A DNA stretch of 5,395 nt from an uncultured Bacilli bacterium. GTDB lineage: Bacteria; Bacillota_I; Bacilli_A; RF39; UBA660. The stretch lies in assembly GCA_934086145.1 (NCBI GenBank), contig CAKOHV010000045.1, positions 1 through 5,395 of the forward strand, written 5' to 3'. Each line of letters begins with the position of its first letter. Within the stretch, counting starts at the first letter, position 1. The position numbers and the translations under genes are program-made. Below, piece by piece: positions 1 through 4,284 of the stretch. The notes under the pieces were generated by a model, which was not told the origin of the DNA, did no database searches, and saw only the letters and a list, made by a program, of their open reading frames with translations.

Positions 1-77
1 CTAACTGGATTGCTACATCCAGCAAGTCCTAAAGCCATAACTCCACAAAGTAAAATCGCAAATAATTTCTTTTTCAT
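1..77 (-). CDS. Lipoprotein, N-terminal fragment (runs off the left edge)
   Basis: Only the first 25 codons are in the window. They encode a textbook lipoprotein signal peptide: a basic start (MKKK), a hydrophobic core (LFAILLCGVMALG) and the lipobox L-A-G-C with Cys at residue 21, followed by SNPV. The mature protein should be lipid-anchored on the outer face of the membrane after processing by Lgt and LspA. An in-frame ATG at 83 would add Met-Lys, but it lies only 4 nt from GGAGG (88-92) and 2 nt from AGGAG (86-90). The ATG at 77 sits 8 nt from AGGAG and is preferred. The gene begins about 20 nt after the stop of the membrane-protein gene with no terminator between, so it is probably the last visible gene of the same operon. 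Function cannot be told from the signal peptide. Confidence 0.8.
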   Translation of the reverse strand, partial: MKKKLFAILLCGVMALGLAGCSNPV

Positions 78-96
78 TTTCATTTCTCCTCCCATA

Positions 97-981
97 TTAC
101 TCAAACATTATTGAGTCCACAATAAATTTACTAACTTCTTGCCATTCACTCATTTGTTCTTTAGTACAATTAAAATTAACTAATCTTAATTTATCATTAA
201 CAGAAAATGCAATAATATGATTATAGATTTCTGTATCTGATCCTTGTGTTGTAAATTTCATTTCACCAATTTTATGATTGTTTCTTTCCCAAAAATTTAA
301 TTTTACATCTTTTGAATAATTTTTATAAGTCGATTCCATTGTTTTGACATATTCTTCTATCTGACTATTTTTCATTGTAACATCATTCATAACTAGTGCT
401 ACATTAATTGTTGTTTTGTCATTTGTGTAAACAAGTGATGGTGCATTTCCATTTGGATATTTAACATTAACAATTTCATCACTCATTATTTTAAATTCAC
501 TTGGAATCTTTATTTTAAATCCATCAAACATTTCATATTGTGTTTCAATGTTATTACCCTTATTAGTAGTAATGACTAATGTGTTTTCAATTTCACTTAA
601 ATTTTCAGTTTTTGTAATATTTGGTATTGTTATAATAGCCCAAACAATTAAAACTACTATGCTAATTAATAGGCATACATTTAAAATTTTTGTTTTATCT
701 TTGTATTCTGGTATTTTCTTTTCCTTTAAATAATATTGATGTATATTTTTAATATCTAAATCGTTCTTTATATCAAGCACTATAATAGGAAGTGCTACAA
801 CAATAATTAAAAGTGTATTAATGATTGTTATATTAAATGGGATCATATTATTTATTGTCAGTATAATATTCGGTATAACTATAATTGCTAATAACAATAT
901 GAGGATCATTTCATAAACATAGTAGTTCTTAAATGCCTTATTTTCTTTTTTCATCATTTTTTTAAATTCATTTTTTTTCAT
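97..981 (-). CDS. Three-pass membrane protein with external Mog1/PsbP-like domain
   Basis: From the preferred ATG at 981 the protein has 294 residues. A TTG at 993 would add four residues but overlaps the ribosome binding site itself; GGAG (988-991) is 6 nt from the ATG. A Lys-rich N-terminus is followed by hydrophobic segments at about residues 23-43, 50-70 and 99-119. The 71-98 loop is charged and Lys-rich, so the positive-inside rule predicts N-in, three passes, C-out. The C-terminal domain (about 148-293) has alternating beta-type strands with the pattern IPSEFK, KYPNGNAPSLVYTN, TINVAL, FNCTKEQMSEW and a final DSI helix. This resembles small Firmicutes proteins of the Mog1/PsbP-like (DUF1795-like) fold. 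That assignment is from memory of the family pattern and is moderate. No catalytic residues are evident; the domain may bind ligand or partner outside the cell. The next gene encodes a lipoprotein that would occupy the same compartment. Confidence 0.8.
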   Translation of the reverse strand: MKKNEFKKMMKKENKAFKNYYVYEMILILLLAIIVIPNIILTINNMIPFNITIINTLLIIVVALPIIVLDIKNDLDIKNIHQYYLKEKKIPEYKDKTKILNVCLLISIVVLIVWAIITIPNITKTENLSEIENTLVITTNKGNNIETQYEMFDGFKIKIPSEFKIMSDEIVNVKYPNGNAPSLVYTNDKTTINVALVMNDVTMKNSQIEEYVKTMESTYKNYSKDVKLNFWERNNHKIGEMKFTTQGSDTEIYNHIIAFSVNDKLRLVNFNCTKEQMSEWQEVSKFIVDSIMFE

Positions 982-991
982 TATTTTCTCC

Positions 992-1009
992 AATTTATTA
1001 CTATAAATT
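992..1009 (-). promoter_or_regulatory. Leader hairpin with AGTA loop before the membrane-protein gene
   Basis: On the minus strand AATTTAT-AGTA-ATAAATT forms a perfect 7-bp stem with a 4-nt loop. It touches the GGAG ribosome binding site (988-991) of the gene starting at 981. The same loop and a similar stem precede the next two genes upstream (1394-1407 and 1881-1896). The pairing is visible directly; a role in mRNA stability, processing or translation control is inferred. Confidence 0.45.
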
Positions 1010-1021
1010 CATCATTTACAA

Positions 1022-1375
1022 TTATTTTAGCACTTCATTTAATTCTTCTAGTGATAATTTTTTAATTAATATGTTATTATCGTTTTCATCAATGACATAC
1101 TTCATAAGTTTTTTTATGGCATCATAATAGTCTATATCACCTAAAATTCCATTATTCGTTGTACTAACAAGCATTAACTTCCATTCATCAACTTCTGTAT
1201 TATCTACTTTATAAAATAATCTTGGATTTTTAGGAAAAGAAGTTAAAGTACCTTCTGTTAATACAAATACACCAAAAGGTTTACCATCTTTACCATAATA
1301 AAAATTTGGTTTACCTACATAAGCACTTTCCCAATCATTAGTTTCTTTTTTCTTAAATTTGTCAAATAATCCCAT
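1022..1375 (-). CDS. Hypothetical cytoplasmic protein, 117 aa, MGLFDKFKKK type
   Basis: The preferred start is the ATG at 1375, which lies 7 nt from a strong GGAGG (1383-1387). The ATG at 1381 would be 1 nt from that site and is unlikely. The protein starts MGLFDKFKKKE, an amphipathic basic N-terminus seen in many small Firmicutes proteins. The body contains YVGKPNFYYGKDGKPFG, EGTLTSFPKNP, and VDEWKLMLVSTT followed by GDIDYYDAIKKL. It has no signal peptide and no membrane segment, so it should be cytosolic, perhaps associating with the membrane through the basic N-terminus. I believe similar small proteins occur as conserved hypotheticals in Clostridia, but I know of no function. The gap to the preceding gene is 26 nt and to the following gene 40 nt, with no terminator in either, which supports one transcript. 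Confidence 0.8.
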   Translation of the reverse strand: MGLFDKFKKKETNDWESAYVGKPNFYYGKDGKPFGVFVLTEGTLTSFPKNPRLFYKVDNTEVDEWKLMLVSTTNNGILGDIDYYDAIKKLMKYVIDENDNNILIKKLSLEELNEVLK

Positions 1376-1393
1376 AAACATTCCTCCAATTTA

Positions 1394-1407
1394 ACAAATT
1401 ACTATTT
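1394..1407. repeat. 14-bp direct repeat, copy A
   Basis: ACAAATTACTATTT, read on the plus strand, is identical to the copy at 1881-1894. The two copies flank the 153-residue gene: copy A overlaps its TAG stop codon (1402-1404) and copy B lies just upstream of its ribosome binding site. On the minus strand copy A forms a small AAAT-AGTA-ATTT dyad, 7 nt from the GGAGG (1383-1387) of the next gene. Confidence 0.7.
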
Positions 1408-1863
1408 ATAGGTTTCAATAAATTTATTCAAGTTTTCTTGATGATAATTTGCCCCTTTAACCTTTTTAGCAGAGTTCATTACATATTTTGTGCCATCATT
1501 TAGAATAATGGTAATTCTTTTATATATAAAATCTTCATTTTTAATTTTTATTTTCTTAATTTCTTCTGGCTTTATATCAATATATCCATTAATATCAATT
1601 TGCATAACTCTATGGTCATCAAGTATAACGGGGATTAGACAAATTTCATTTTCATTCTTATTAACAAAATATCCACTTATATTATTTTTTTGTTTAATCA
1701 CCTCAATTAGTCCTCCAACTACTCCAAGAGCTATTGGTAATACTGATTGAGGTTTGAAGGTGCCAAAGCAATAATTATATTCATTTCCAAAACGATTGAT
1801 TCTTTTAAATAAATCCTCTACATTTTCAAGCACCATATACTTTTCATTATTGTATTCTTCCAT
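1402..1863 (-). CDS. Hypothetical protein, 153 aa, PH-like C-terminal half
   Basis: The ATG at 1863 has AAAGGAG (1874-1880) 10 nt upstream, slightly long but the only good site. The N-terminal quarter is charged. Residues 41-56 (VLPIALGVVGGLIEVI) form a short, Gly-containing hydrophobic segment that could be a membrane contact or a buried helix. The C-terminal half runs through LIPVI, MQIDINGYIDIKPEEIKKIKIK, KRITIILNDGTKY and KKVKG, and ends in a HQENLNKFIETY helix. That order of strands, then a DGxKY turn, then a final helix recalls bacterial PH-like domains. This is pattern-based inference and no enzyme motif is seen. It is the promoter-proximal gene of the minus-strand operon. The stop is TAG followed at once by TAA. 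No signal peptide is present. Confidence 0.8.
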   Translation of the reverse strand: MEEYNNEKYMVLENVEDLFKRINRFGNEYNYCFGTFKPQSVLPIALGVVGGLIEVIKQKNNISGYFVNKNENEICLIPVILDDHRVMQIDINGYIDIKPEEIKKIKIKNEDFIYKRITIILNDGTKYVMNSAKKVKGANYHQENLNKFIETYK

Positions 1864-1880
1864 ATTTTTGACGCTCCTTT

Positions 1881-1896
1881 ACAAATTACTATTTGT
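1881..1896 (-). promoter_or_regulatory. 5' leader hairpin; contains 14-bp repeat copy B
   Basis: On the minus strand ACAAAT-AGTA-ATTTGT forms a 6-bp stem with a 4-nt loop, directly followed by the AAAGGAG of the gene starting at 1863. If transcription starts about 7 nt after the -10 box at 1907-1912, the hairpin lies almost at the 5' end of the message, the usual position of mRNA-stabilising stem-loops. Bases 1881-1894 repeat exactly at 1394-1407. Confidence 0.5.
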
Positions 1897-1906
1897 CTAT
1901 GAGATA

Positions 1907-1915
1907 ATTATACCA
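1907..1915 (-). promoter_or_regulatory. Extended -10 promoter of the four-gene operon
   Basis: On the minus strand the sequence reads TGG-TATAAT: a perfect -10 hexamer (1907-1912) with the TGn extension (1913-1915). At 17-nt spacing the -35 position is poor (TATGAA), as is usual for extended -10 promoters. It lies 44 nt upstream of the first start codon, with no terminator before that gene, so it can drive the genes from 1863 leftwards. Identified by eye. Confidence 0.6.
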
Positions 1916-1978
1916 CTAAAATCAATTAATTCATATCCTTTACAAATGATTTATCTTACTATTTCAATGATAAGTTAT

Positions 1979-2011
1979 AAAAAAGAATAATCTGGAATAG
2001 AGATTATTCTT
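1979..2011 (-). terminator. Intrinsic terminator after the 183-aa gene
   Basis: On the minus strand AAGAATAATCT (2001-2011) and AGATTATTCTT (1983-1993) form a perfect 11-bp stem with a 7-nt loop, followed by a run of T (1979-1984). It lies about 40 nt after the stop of the 183-residue gene and separates that transcript from the left-hand operon. Confidence 0.8.
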
Positions 2012-2037
2012 AAAAAGAGGTTTAGGGTACTGCTAAA

Positions 2038-2067
2038 TTTACTACTTTACTACTAATTTTTACTACT
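2038..2067. repeat. TTTACTACT short direct repeats around a triple stop
   Basis: TTTACTACT occurs three times on the plus strand, at 2038-2046, 2046-2054 and 2059-2067. Read on the minus strand the array supplies the end of the 183-residue gene and gives three consecutive in-frame stops, TAG-TAG-TAA. The copies are short and AT-rich, so slippage or chance can explain them. Confidence 0.5.
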
Positions 2068-2604
2068 AATGTCTTCTATTTCTTTATTATGTTCATTATT
2101 CCAAGTATAACATCTTTCCAACCCTATATATCGAATAATAATCCAAATTAAAGCATCATATATTTCATTAGGCTTGATATTAGAAGTTAAACAATATTTT
2201 TTTATATAAGATATATCAATAGGAAGTTCAAAAGTTCTTCCGTTATGACCTAACACTTTATATAAAAGATCTGTTGCAATATCATCACCTTCTGTAATAA
2301 TACCATCAAGTTCTTCTCCTTTACCCCAAACATAATAATCGGTAATATCATCCACTTGACGAGAAAGTTCACGATATTTCTCAACAGTAATAATATCTTT
2401 TAAATTTTGTAACTGATAATTGATAGTTATTTCTAATACCTTATCTTTTTCTTTATCAGTTAACTCTTTAAACAAATTTCTTAAATCATTTAAAGATAAA
2501 TTTTCTACTTCCAATACTTTTGTTAAGTTCTTAACTATTATACCTGTAAATTGTAAACTGATTTCATTTAATTTACCAGCATCATTAGTTTTAATTAATT
2601 TCAT
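2053..2604 (-). CDS. Unrecognised soluble protein, 183 aa
   Basis: I do not recognise this protein. The ATG at 2604 has AGGAG (2614-2618) 9 nt upstream. There is no signal peptide and no membrane segment. The N-terminal half (about 14-85) is rich in Leu, Lys, Asn and Glu with a helical, possibly coiled-coil pattern, including NLTKVLEVENLSLNDLRNLF and KELTDKEKDKVLEI. The C-terminal half contains WGKGEELDGIITEGDD, then LYKVLGHNGRTFELPIDISYIKKYC, then a hydrophobic helix ALIWIIIRYIGLERCY and an acidic tail. It is transcribed divergently from the first XRE-type gene, a common position for a gene controlled by that repressor in mobile elements. It ends in three tandem stop codons and a strong terminator. 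It could be an element-borne accessory or regulatory protein; that rests on position alone. Confidence 0.75.
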   Translation of the reverse strand: MKLIKTNDAGKLNEISLQFTGIIVKNLTKVLEVENLSLNDLRNLFKELTDKEKDKVLEITINYQLQNLKDIITVEKYRELSRQVDDITDYYVWGKGEELDGIITEGDDIATDLLYKVLGHNGRTFELPIDISYIKKYCLTSNIKPNEIYDALIWIIIRYIGLERCYTWNNEHNKEIEDISSKN

Positions 2605-2681
2605 ATTCTAGCTCTCCTTTTTTCTTATAAAACCTAAACCTACTTCTAGCACATATTTAAAGGAAATCTACACAAGATATT

Positions 2682-2687
2682 ATTATA
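2682..2687 (-). promoter_or_regulatory. Candidate -10 box for the 183-aa gene
   Basis: TATAAT on the minus strand lies 77 nt upstream of the start at 2604. No convincing -35 sits at 16-18 nt and there is no TGn extension, so the call is weak. The -10 box overlaps a TAAGTTA heptamer (2686-2692, minus strand), which also makes up the arms of the dyad at 2720-2749. A factor binding that heptamer could therefore act on both divergent promoters. Confidence 0.3.
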
Positions 2688-2706
2688 ACTTACTACTCTA
2701 TGGTAA

Positions 2707-2735
2707 TGGTTAAATATTCAATAACTTATTACAAT
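2707..2735 (+). promoter_or_regulatory. Candidate promoter for the first XRE-type gene
   Basis: TACAAT (2730-2735, five of six -10 bases) has TGGTTA (three of six -35 bases) 17 nt upstream at 2707-2712. Transcription would begin near 2742, giving an almost leaderless message if the TTG at 2749 were the start. The -10 lies inside the dyad at 2720-2749, which suits autorepression. Confidence 0.3.
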
Positions 2736-2749
2736 ATTAGTAAGTTATT
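2720..2749 (+). promoter_or_regulatory. 12-bp dyad, probable operator or leader hairpin
   Basis: AATAACTTATTA (2720-2731) pairs with TAGTAAGTTATT (2738-2749) over 12 positions with one T-G wobble, around a 6-nt centre. It covers the candidate -10 and reaches the TTG start and ribosome-binding region of the first XRE gene. Such palindromes at an XRE gene's own promoter are usually repressor operators. As RNA it would only form if transcription began further upstream. Confidence 0.5.
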
Positions 2750-3033
2750 TGAAAGGATGTGAGAGTATTAAAACAACTTATAAAGCAAGAAAAATATTAG
2801 CTAATAATATTGTCTATTATAGATTAAAATGTGGTTGGTCTCAAGAGGATCTTGCCGAAAGGCTTGGAACAACTACGACTTATCTATCAACTCTTGAAAA
2901 TGCTAAACGAAATACAAGCATTGATTATATTGAACACCTTTCTAATATACTAAATGTTCAGCTTTCTCAATTATTGGAAGTGCGAGATCCAATAGAGAAT
3001 CACCGAATACCCAGAAGAACAAAGAATATGTAG
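2749..3033 (+). CDS. XRE-family HTH regulator 1 (start uncertain: TTG 2749 or ATT 2767)
   Basis: This is a small DNA-binding protein of the XRE/Cro-CI type, mostly a single HTH_3 domain. Counting from TTG at 2749 (94 residues), the domain spans about 15-77. Helix 2 is SQEDLAERLG (31-40), the recognition helix is TTTYLSTLENAKRN (42-55), and IDYIEHLSNILNVQLSQLL packs behind. A short basic tail (HRIPRRTKNM) ends the protein. No in-frame ATG, and no GTG or TTG other than that at 2749, precedes the domain. The TTG has no Shine-Dalgarno sequence in front. An AAAGGA (2752-2757) lies 9 nt before an ATT at 2767, which would give MKTTYKARK and 88 residues, the same length as the second XRE protein. The likely role is repression of its own and the divergent promoter. 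It ends in a terminator that spans the stop codon. Confidence 0.85.
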   Translation: MKGCESIKTTYKARKILANNIVYYRLKCGWSQEDLAERLGTTTTYLSTLENAKRNTSIDYIEHLSNILNVQLSQLLEVRDPIENHRIPRRTKNM

Positions 3034-3045
3034 ATATTCTTTTTT
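3021..3045 (+). terminator. Terminator with the stop codon of XRE gene 1 in its loop
   Basis: AAAGAATAT (3021-3029) and ATATTCTTT (3034-3042) form a perfect 9-bp stem around the loop GTAG, followed by more T to 3045. The TAG stop codon (3031-3033) is inside the loop, so a terminating ribosome would cover the hairpin. The stem is pure A/T apart from two G-C pairs' worth of bases, so strength is moderate. Confidence 0.65.
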
Positions 3046-3092
3046 AGTGCCAAGTTAATTATAGCACATTTTTTTAATATAAGATTAGTTAA

Positions 3093-3119
3093 TTGCTCTC
3101 TACTAAGGAGCAGTATAAA
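3093..3119 (+). promoter_or_regulatory. Candidate promoter and dyad for XRE gene 2
   Basis: TATAAA (3114-3119) is a fair -10. The best -35-like hexamer, TTGCTC (3093-3098), is at a short 15-nt spacing, so the promoter is tentative. Between the two lies a dyad, TGCTCT (3094-3099) with GGAGCA (3107-3112) including one T-G pair, where a bound repressor would block polymerase. A start near 3126 would put the hairpin at 3129-3150 at the 5' end of the message. Confidence 0.35.
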
Positions 3120-3128
3120 ATTGATATT

Positions 3129-3150
3129 TCCTATAAAATTATATATAGGA
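3129..3150 (+). promoter_or_regulatory. Hairpin sequestering the ribosome binding site of XRE gene 2
   Basis: TCCTATA (3129-3135) pairs perfectly with TATAGGA (3144-3150) around an 8-nt loop, and upstream T residues 3127-3128 can wobble-pair with G3151-G3152. The Shine-Dalgarno sequence AGGAGG (3147-3152) is thereby largely inside the stem. The stem is AT-rich and weak, so it may act as a tunable or temperature-sensitive translation brake, or may simply melt. Confidence 0.45.
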
Positions 3151-3160
3151 GGTATTCTTT

Positions 3161-3427
3161 GTGAAAAACACTTATGAACTATTTGCTTTAATTGGGCAAA
3201 ATATGAAATCCATAAGAACAAATATTATTGGTAAATCTCAAGAAAAAATGGCAGAAGATACTGATATGAGTAGAAGTTTTATATCTCACATTGAAAGTCC
3301 TAATGTGGATACAGGAATTTCACTAGATACCCTATTCTTTTTAGCACAGAAATATAATTTTGATATTAGAAAATTTTTCGATGGTTACGAAAAACTTATG
3401 GATAAAGAAAATGAAGAAGATAGTTAA
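3161..3427 (+). CDS. XRE-family HTH regulator 2, 88 aa
   Basis: A GTG start lies 8 nt after a strong AGGAGG (3147-3152). The 88-residue protein is a single XRE/HTH_3 domain (about 10-76): a first helix LIGQNMKSIRTNIIG, then SQEKMAEDTDMSRSFISHIES with the helix-turn-helix, then SLDTLFFLAQKYNFDIRKFF, and an acidic tail. In this family such proteins bind operator DNA as dimers and regulate mobile-element or plasmid functions. It shares the fold but little sequence with regulator 1, so the pair is not a recent duplication. A possible promoter of its own lies upstream, behind the terminator of regulator 1. It converges with the initiator-like gene on the other strand, leaving 50 nt between the two stops. 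The end of the gene forms half of its terminator. Confidence 0.88.
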   Translation: MKNTYELFALIGQNMKSIRTNIIGKSQEKMAEDTDMSRSFISHIESPNVDTGISLDTLFFLAQKYNFDIRKFFDGYEKLMDKENEEDS

Positions 3428-3444
3428 AATCTTCTTTTATTTTA
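3413..3444 (+). terminator. Terminator spanning the stop codon of XRE gene 2
   Basis: AAGAAGAT (3414-3421) and ATCTTCTT (3429-3436) form a perfect 8-bp stem, extendable by one G-T pair, followed by a T-rich run to 3444. The TAA stop (3425-3427) is in the 7-nt loop. The minus-strand side is also T-rich, so it may work weakly for the convergent gene, which has no good hairpin of its own. Confidence 0.7.
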
Positions 3445-3477
3445 TGAATATAAGTATTCTTACTGACAAGTATGAAA

Positions 3478-4257
3478 TCATTTTGAATAATCAGGATAAA
3501 AATCATTAAATAAATCTTCATCATAATCCCAAAGATTTTCTATTGGATTGTTTAATTTATGAATATTACTTTCTATTGAACTTTTGAAATATCCATATTT
3601 ATTTTTTATAATGTTACCATCTTCATCTTCAAAATTTCTTTTTACTACTCTTGGAACTATATAATGAATAATACATATTAAATCTTTGTAAGAATTACCA
3701 TCCATTAACAAATCTTCAAACAATTTGTCGTAATAAAATATTTGAGTATCTGTTTCATTTATATATCCCCTATCAATTAATTCTAAAGTTAAAATGTTAT
3801 GTTCTTCAGCAACAAAAAAAGATGAAATTGTTTTATCATCTTTATCTATTTGTTTTTTAGTATTTATTATATTAGTATTTATTTGTGAAGTTGTTTCCAC
3901 ATTTGGATTATCCAGGTGTGGATTTTCCATATCTGGATTAGCTTGTTCATTTTCTAAATCAATAAAATGTGGTATTTCATATATTAAATAATTATATTCA
4001 AAATAACCTTTATCTCCTCTAACTTTTTCAATTTCTACATAATGATGTTCTTGTAGTTCTTTTAATATAGATCTGATTCCATCTCTACTCTCTTTGCTAA
4101 TTGAACATAATCCTGCAAGAGAATAATCCCAATCTTCTGGTAATGATAGCATAAAAGATAATAATCCTTTTGCTTTATATGATAAATTTCTATCTCTTAA
4201 ATGATAATTAGACATAACAGTATAATTTTGGTTTTTTTCTATTTTAAATACCGACAT
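3478..4257 (-). CDS. Winged-helix replication-initiator-like protein of mobile elements, 259 aa
   Basis: The start MSVFKIEKNQNYTVMSNYHLRD, followed by LSYKAKGLLSFMLSLPEDWDYSLAGL, is the N-terminal signature of helix-turn-helix, replisome-organiser-like proteins common on Firmicutes plasmids and integrative elements. A winged helix covers about 25-98. A polar linker (about 104-147) contains three pentapeptide repeats, NPDME-NPHLD-NPNVE. A C-terminal helical domain (about 152-237) includes FYYDKLFEDLL, IIHYIVPRVVKRNF and KYGYFKSSIESNI; these proteins often carry DnaD- or DUF6017-like tails. The expected role is origin recognition and recruitment of host replication proteins, by family resemblance. 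The ATG at 4257 is 8 nt from AGGAGG (4266-4271). The GTG at 4266, which would add three residues, overlaps that site and is rejected. The stop is TGA. It sits directly behind the valS terminator with no clear promoter of its own. Confidence 0.8.
   Translation of the reverse strand: MSVFKIEKNQNYTVMSNYHLRDRNLSYKAKGLLSFMLSLPEDWDYSLAGLCSISKESRDGIRSILKELQEHHYVEIEKVRGDKGYFEYNYLIYEIPHFIDLENEQANPDMENPHLDNPNVETTSQINTNIINTKKQIDKDDKTISSFFVAEEHNILTLELIDRGYINETDTQIFYYDKLFEDLLMDGNSYKDLICIIHYIVPRVVKRNFEDEDGNIIKNKYGYFKSSIESNIHKLNNPIENLWDYDEDLFNDFYPDYSK
3857..3883. repeat. 12-bp A/T direct repeat at 15-bp spacing within an A/T tract
   Basis: TTAGTATTTATT occurs at 3857-3868 and again at 3872-3883 on the plus strand, exactly 15 bp apart. 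It encodes the linker stretch INTNIINTK of the initiator-like protein. The surrounding 3851-3884 has only three G or C bases in 34. The spacing equals that of the neighbouring repeats at 3895-3939. It could be a DNA-unwinding element of an internal origin, or simply a low-complexity linker. Confidence 0.6.
3895..3939. repeat. Three 15-bp tandem repeats inside the initiator-like gene
   Basis: Units at 3925-3939, 3910-3924 and 3895-3909 read on the coding strand as AATCCA, three variable bases, one more variable base, TGGA and a final A or T. They encode NPDME, NPHLD and NPNVE. The unit is a multiple of three, so copy number could change without shifting the frame. Repeats in the linker-coding part of an initiator gene are also where origin iterons lie in lambda-type systems. 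Confidence 0.75.
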
Positions 4258-4284
4258 TTTAATCACCTCCTATATTTTATTGCA

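Noticed and set aside
548..733. 61-codon plus-strand reading frame with hydrophobic product
   Set aside because: It is the antisense of the membrane-protein gene, partly over its second and third membrane segments and the start of its external domain; no ribosome binding site.
1490..1750. 86-codon plus-strand frame, hydrophobic
   Set aside because: It lies wholly inside the opposite-strand 153-residue gene, has no ribosome binding site, and has a composition expected of antisense AT-rich DNA.
1971..1980. TAAGTTATAA matching the element near the XRE 1 promoter
   Set aside because: It falls in the T-tract of a terminator, and such AT-rich words recur by chance in this composition.
1796..1990. 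64-codon plus-strand frame over the operon promoter
   Set aside because: It overlaps the gene start, the promoter and the terminator on the other strand, and has low-complexity Leu/Ile/Ser content and no ribosome binding site.
3047..3077. GTGC...GCAC followed by seven T, a second terminator after XRE gene 1
   Set aside because: Only a 4-bp stem with a 13-nt loop; the hairpin at 3021-3042 explains termination better.
3000..3221. 73-codon minus-strand frame across both XRE genes' junction
   Set aside because: It crosses a terminator, a ribosome binding site and parts of two well-supported genes; no start signal.
3895..3939. Short CRISPR-like array
   Set aside because: The units are tandem without spacers, only 15 bp long, and coding in frame.
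3794..3991. 65-codon plus-strand frame inside the initiator-like gene
   Set aside because: Antisense shadow of the repeat linker region; no ribosome binding site.
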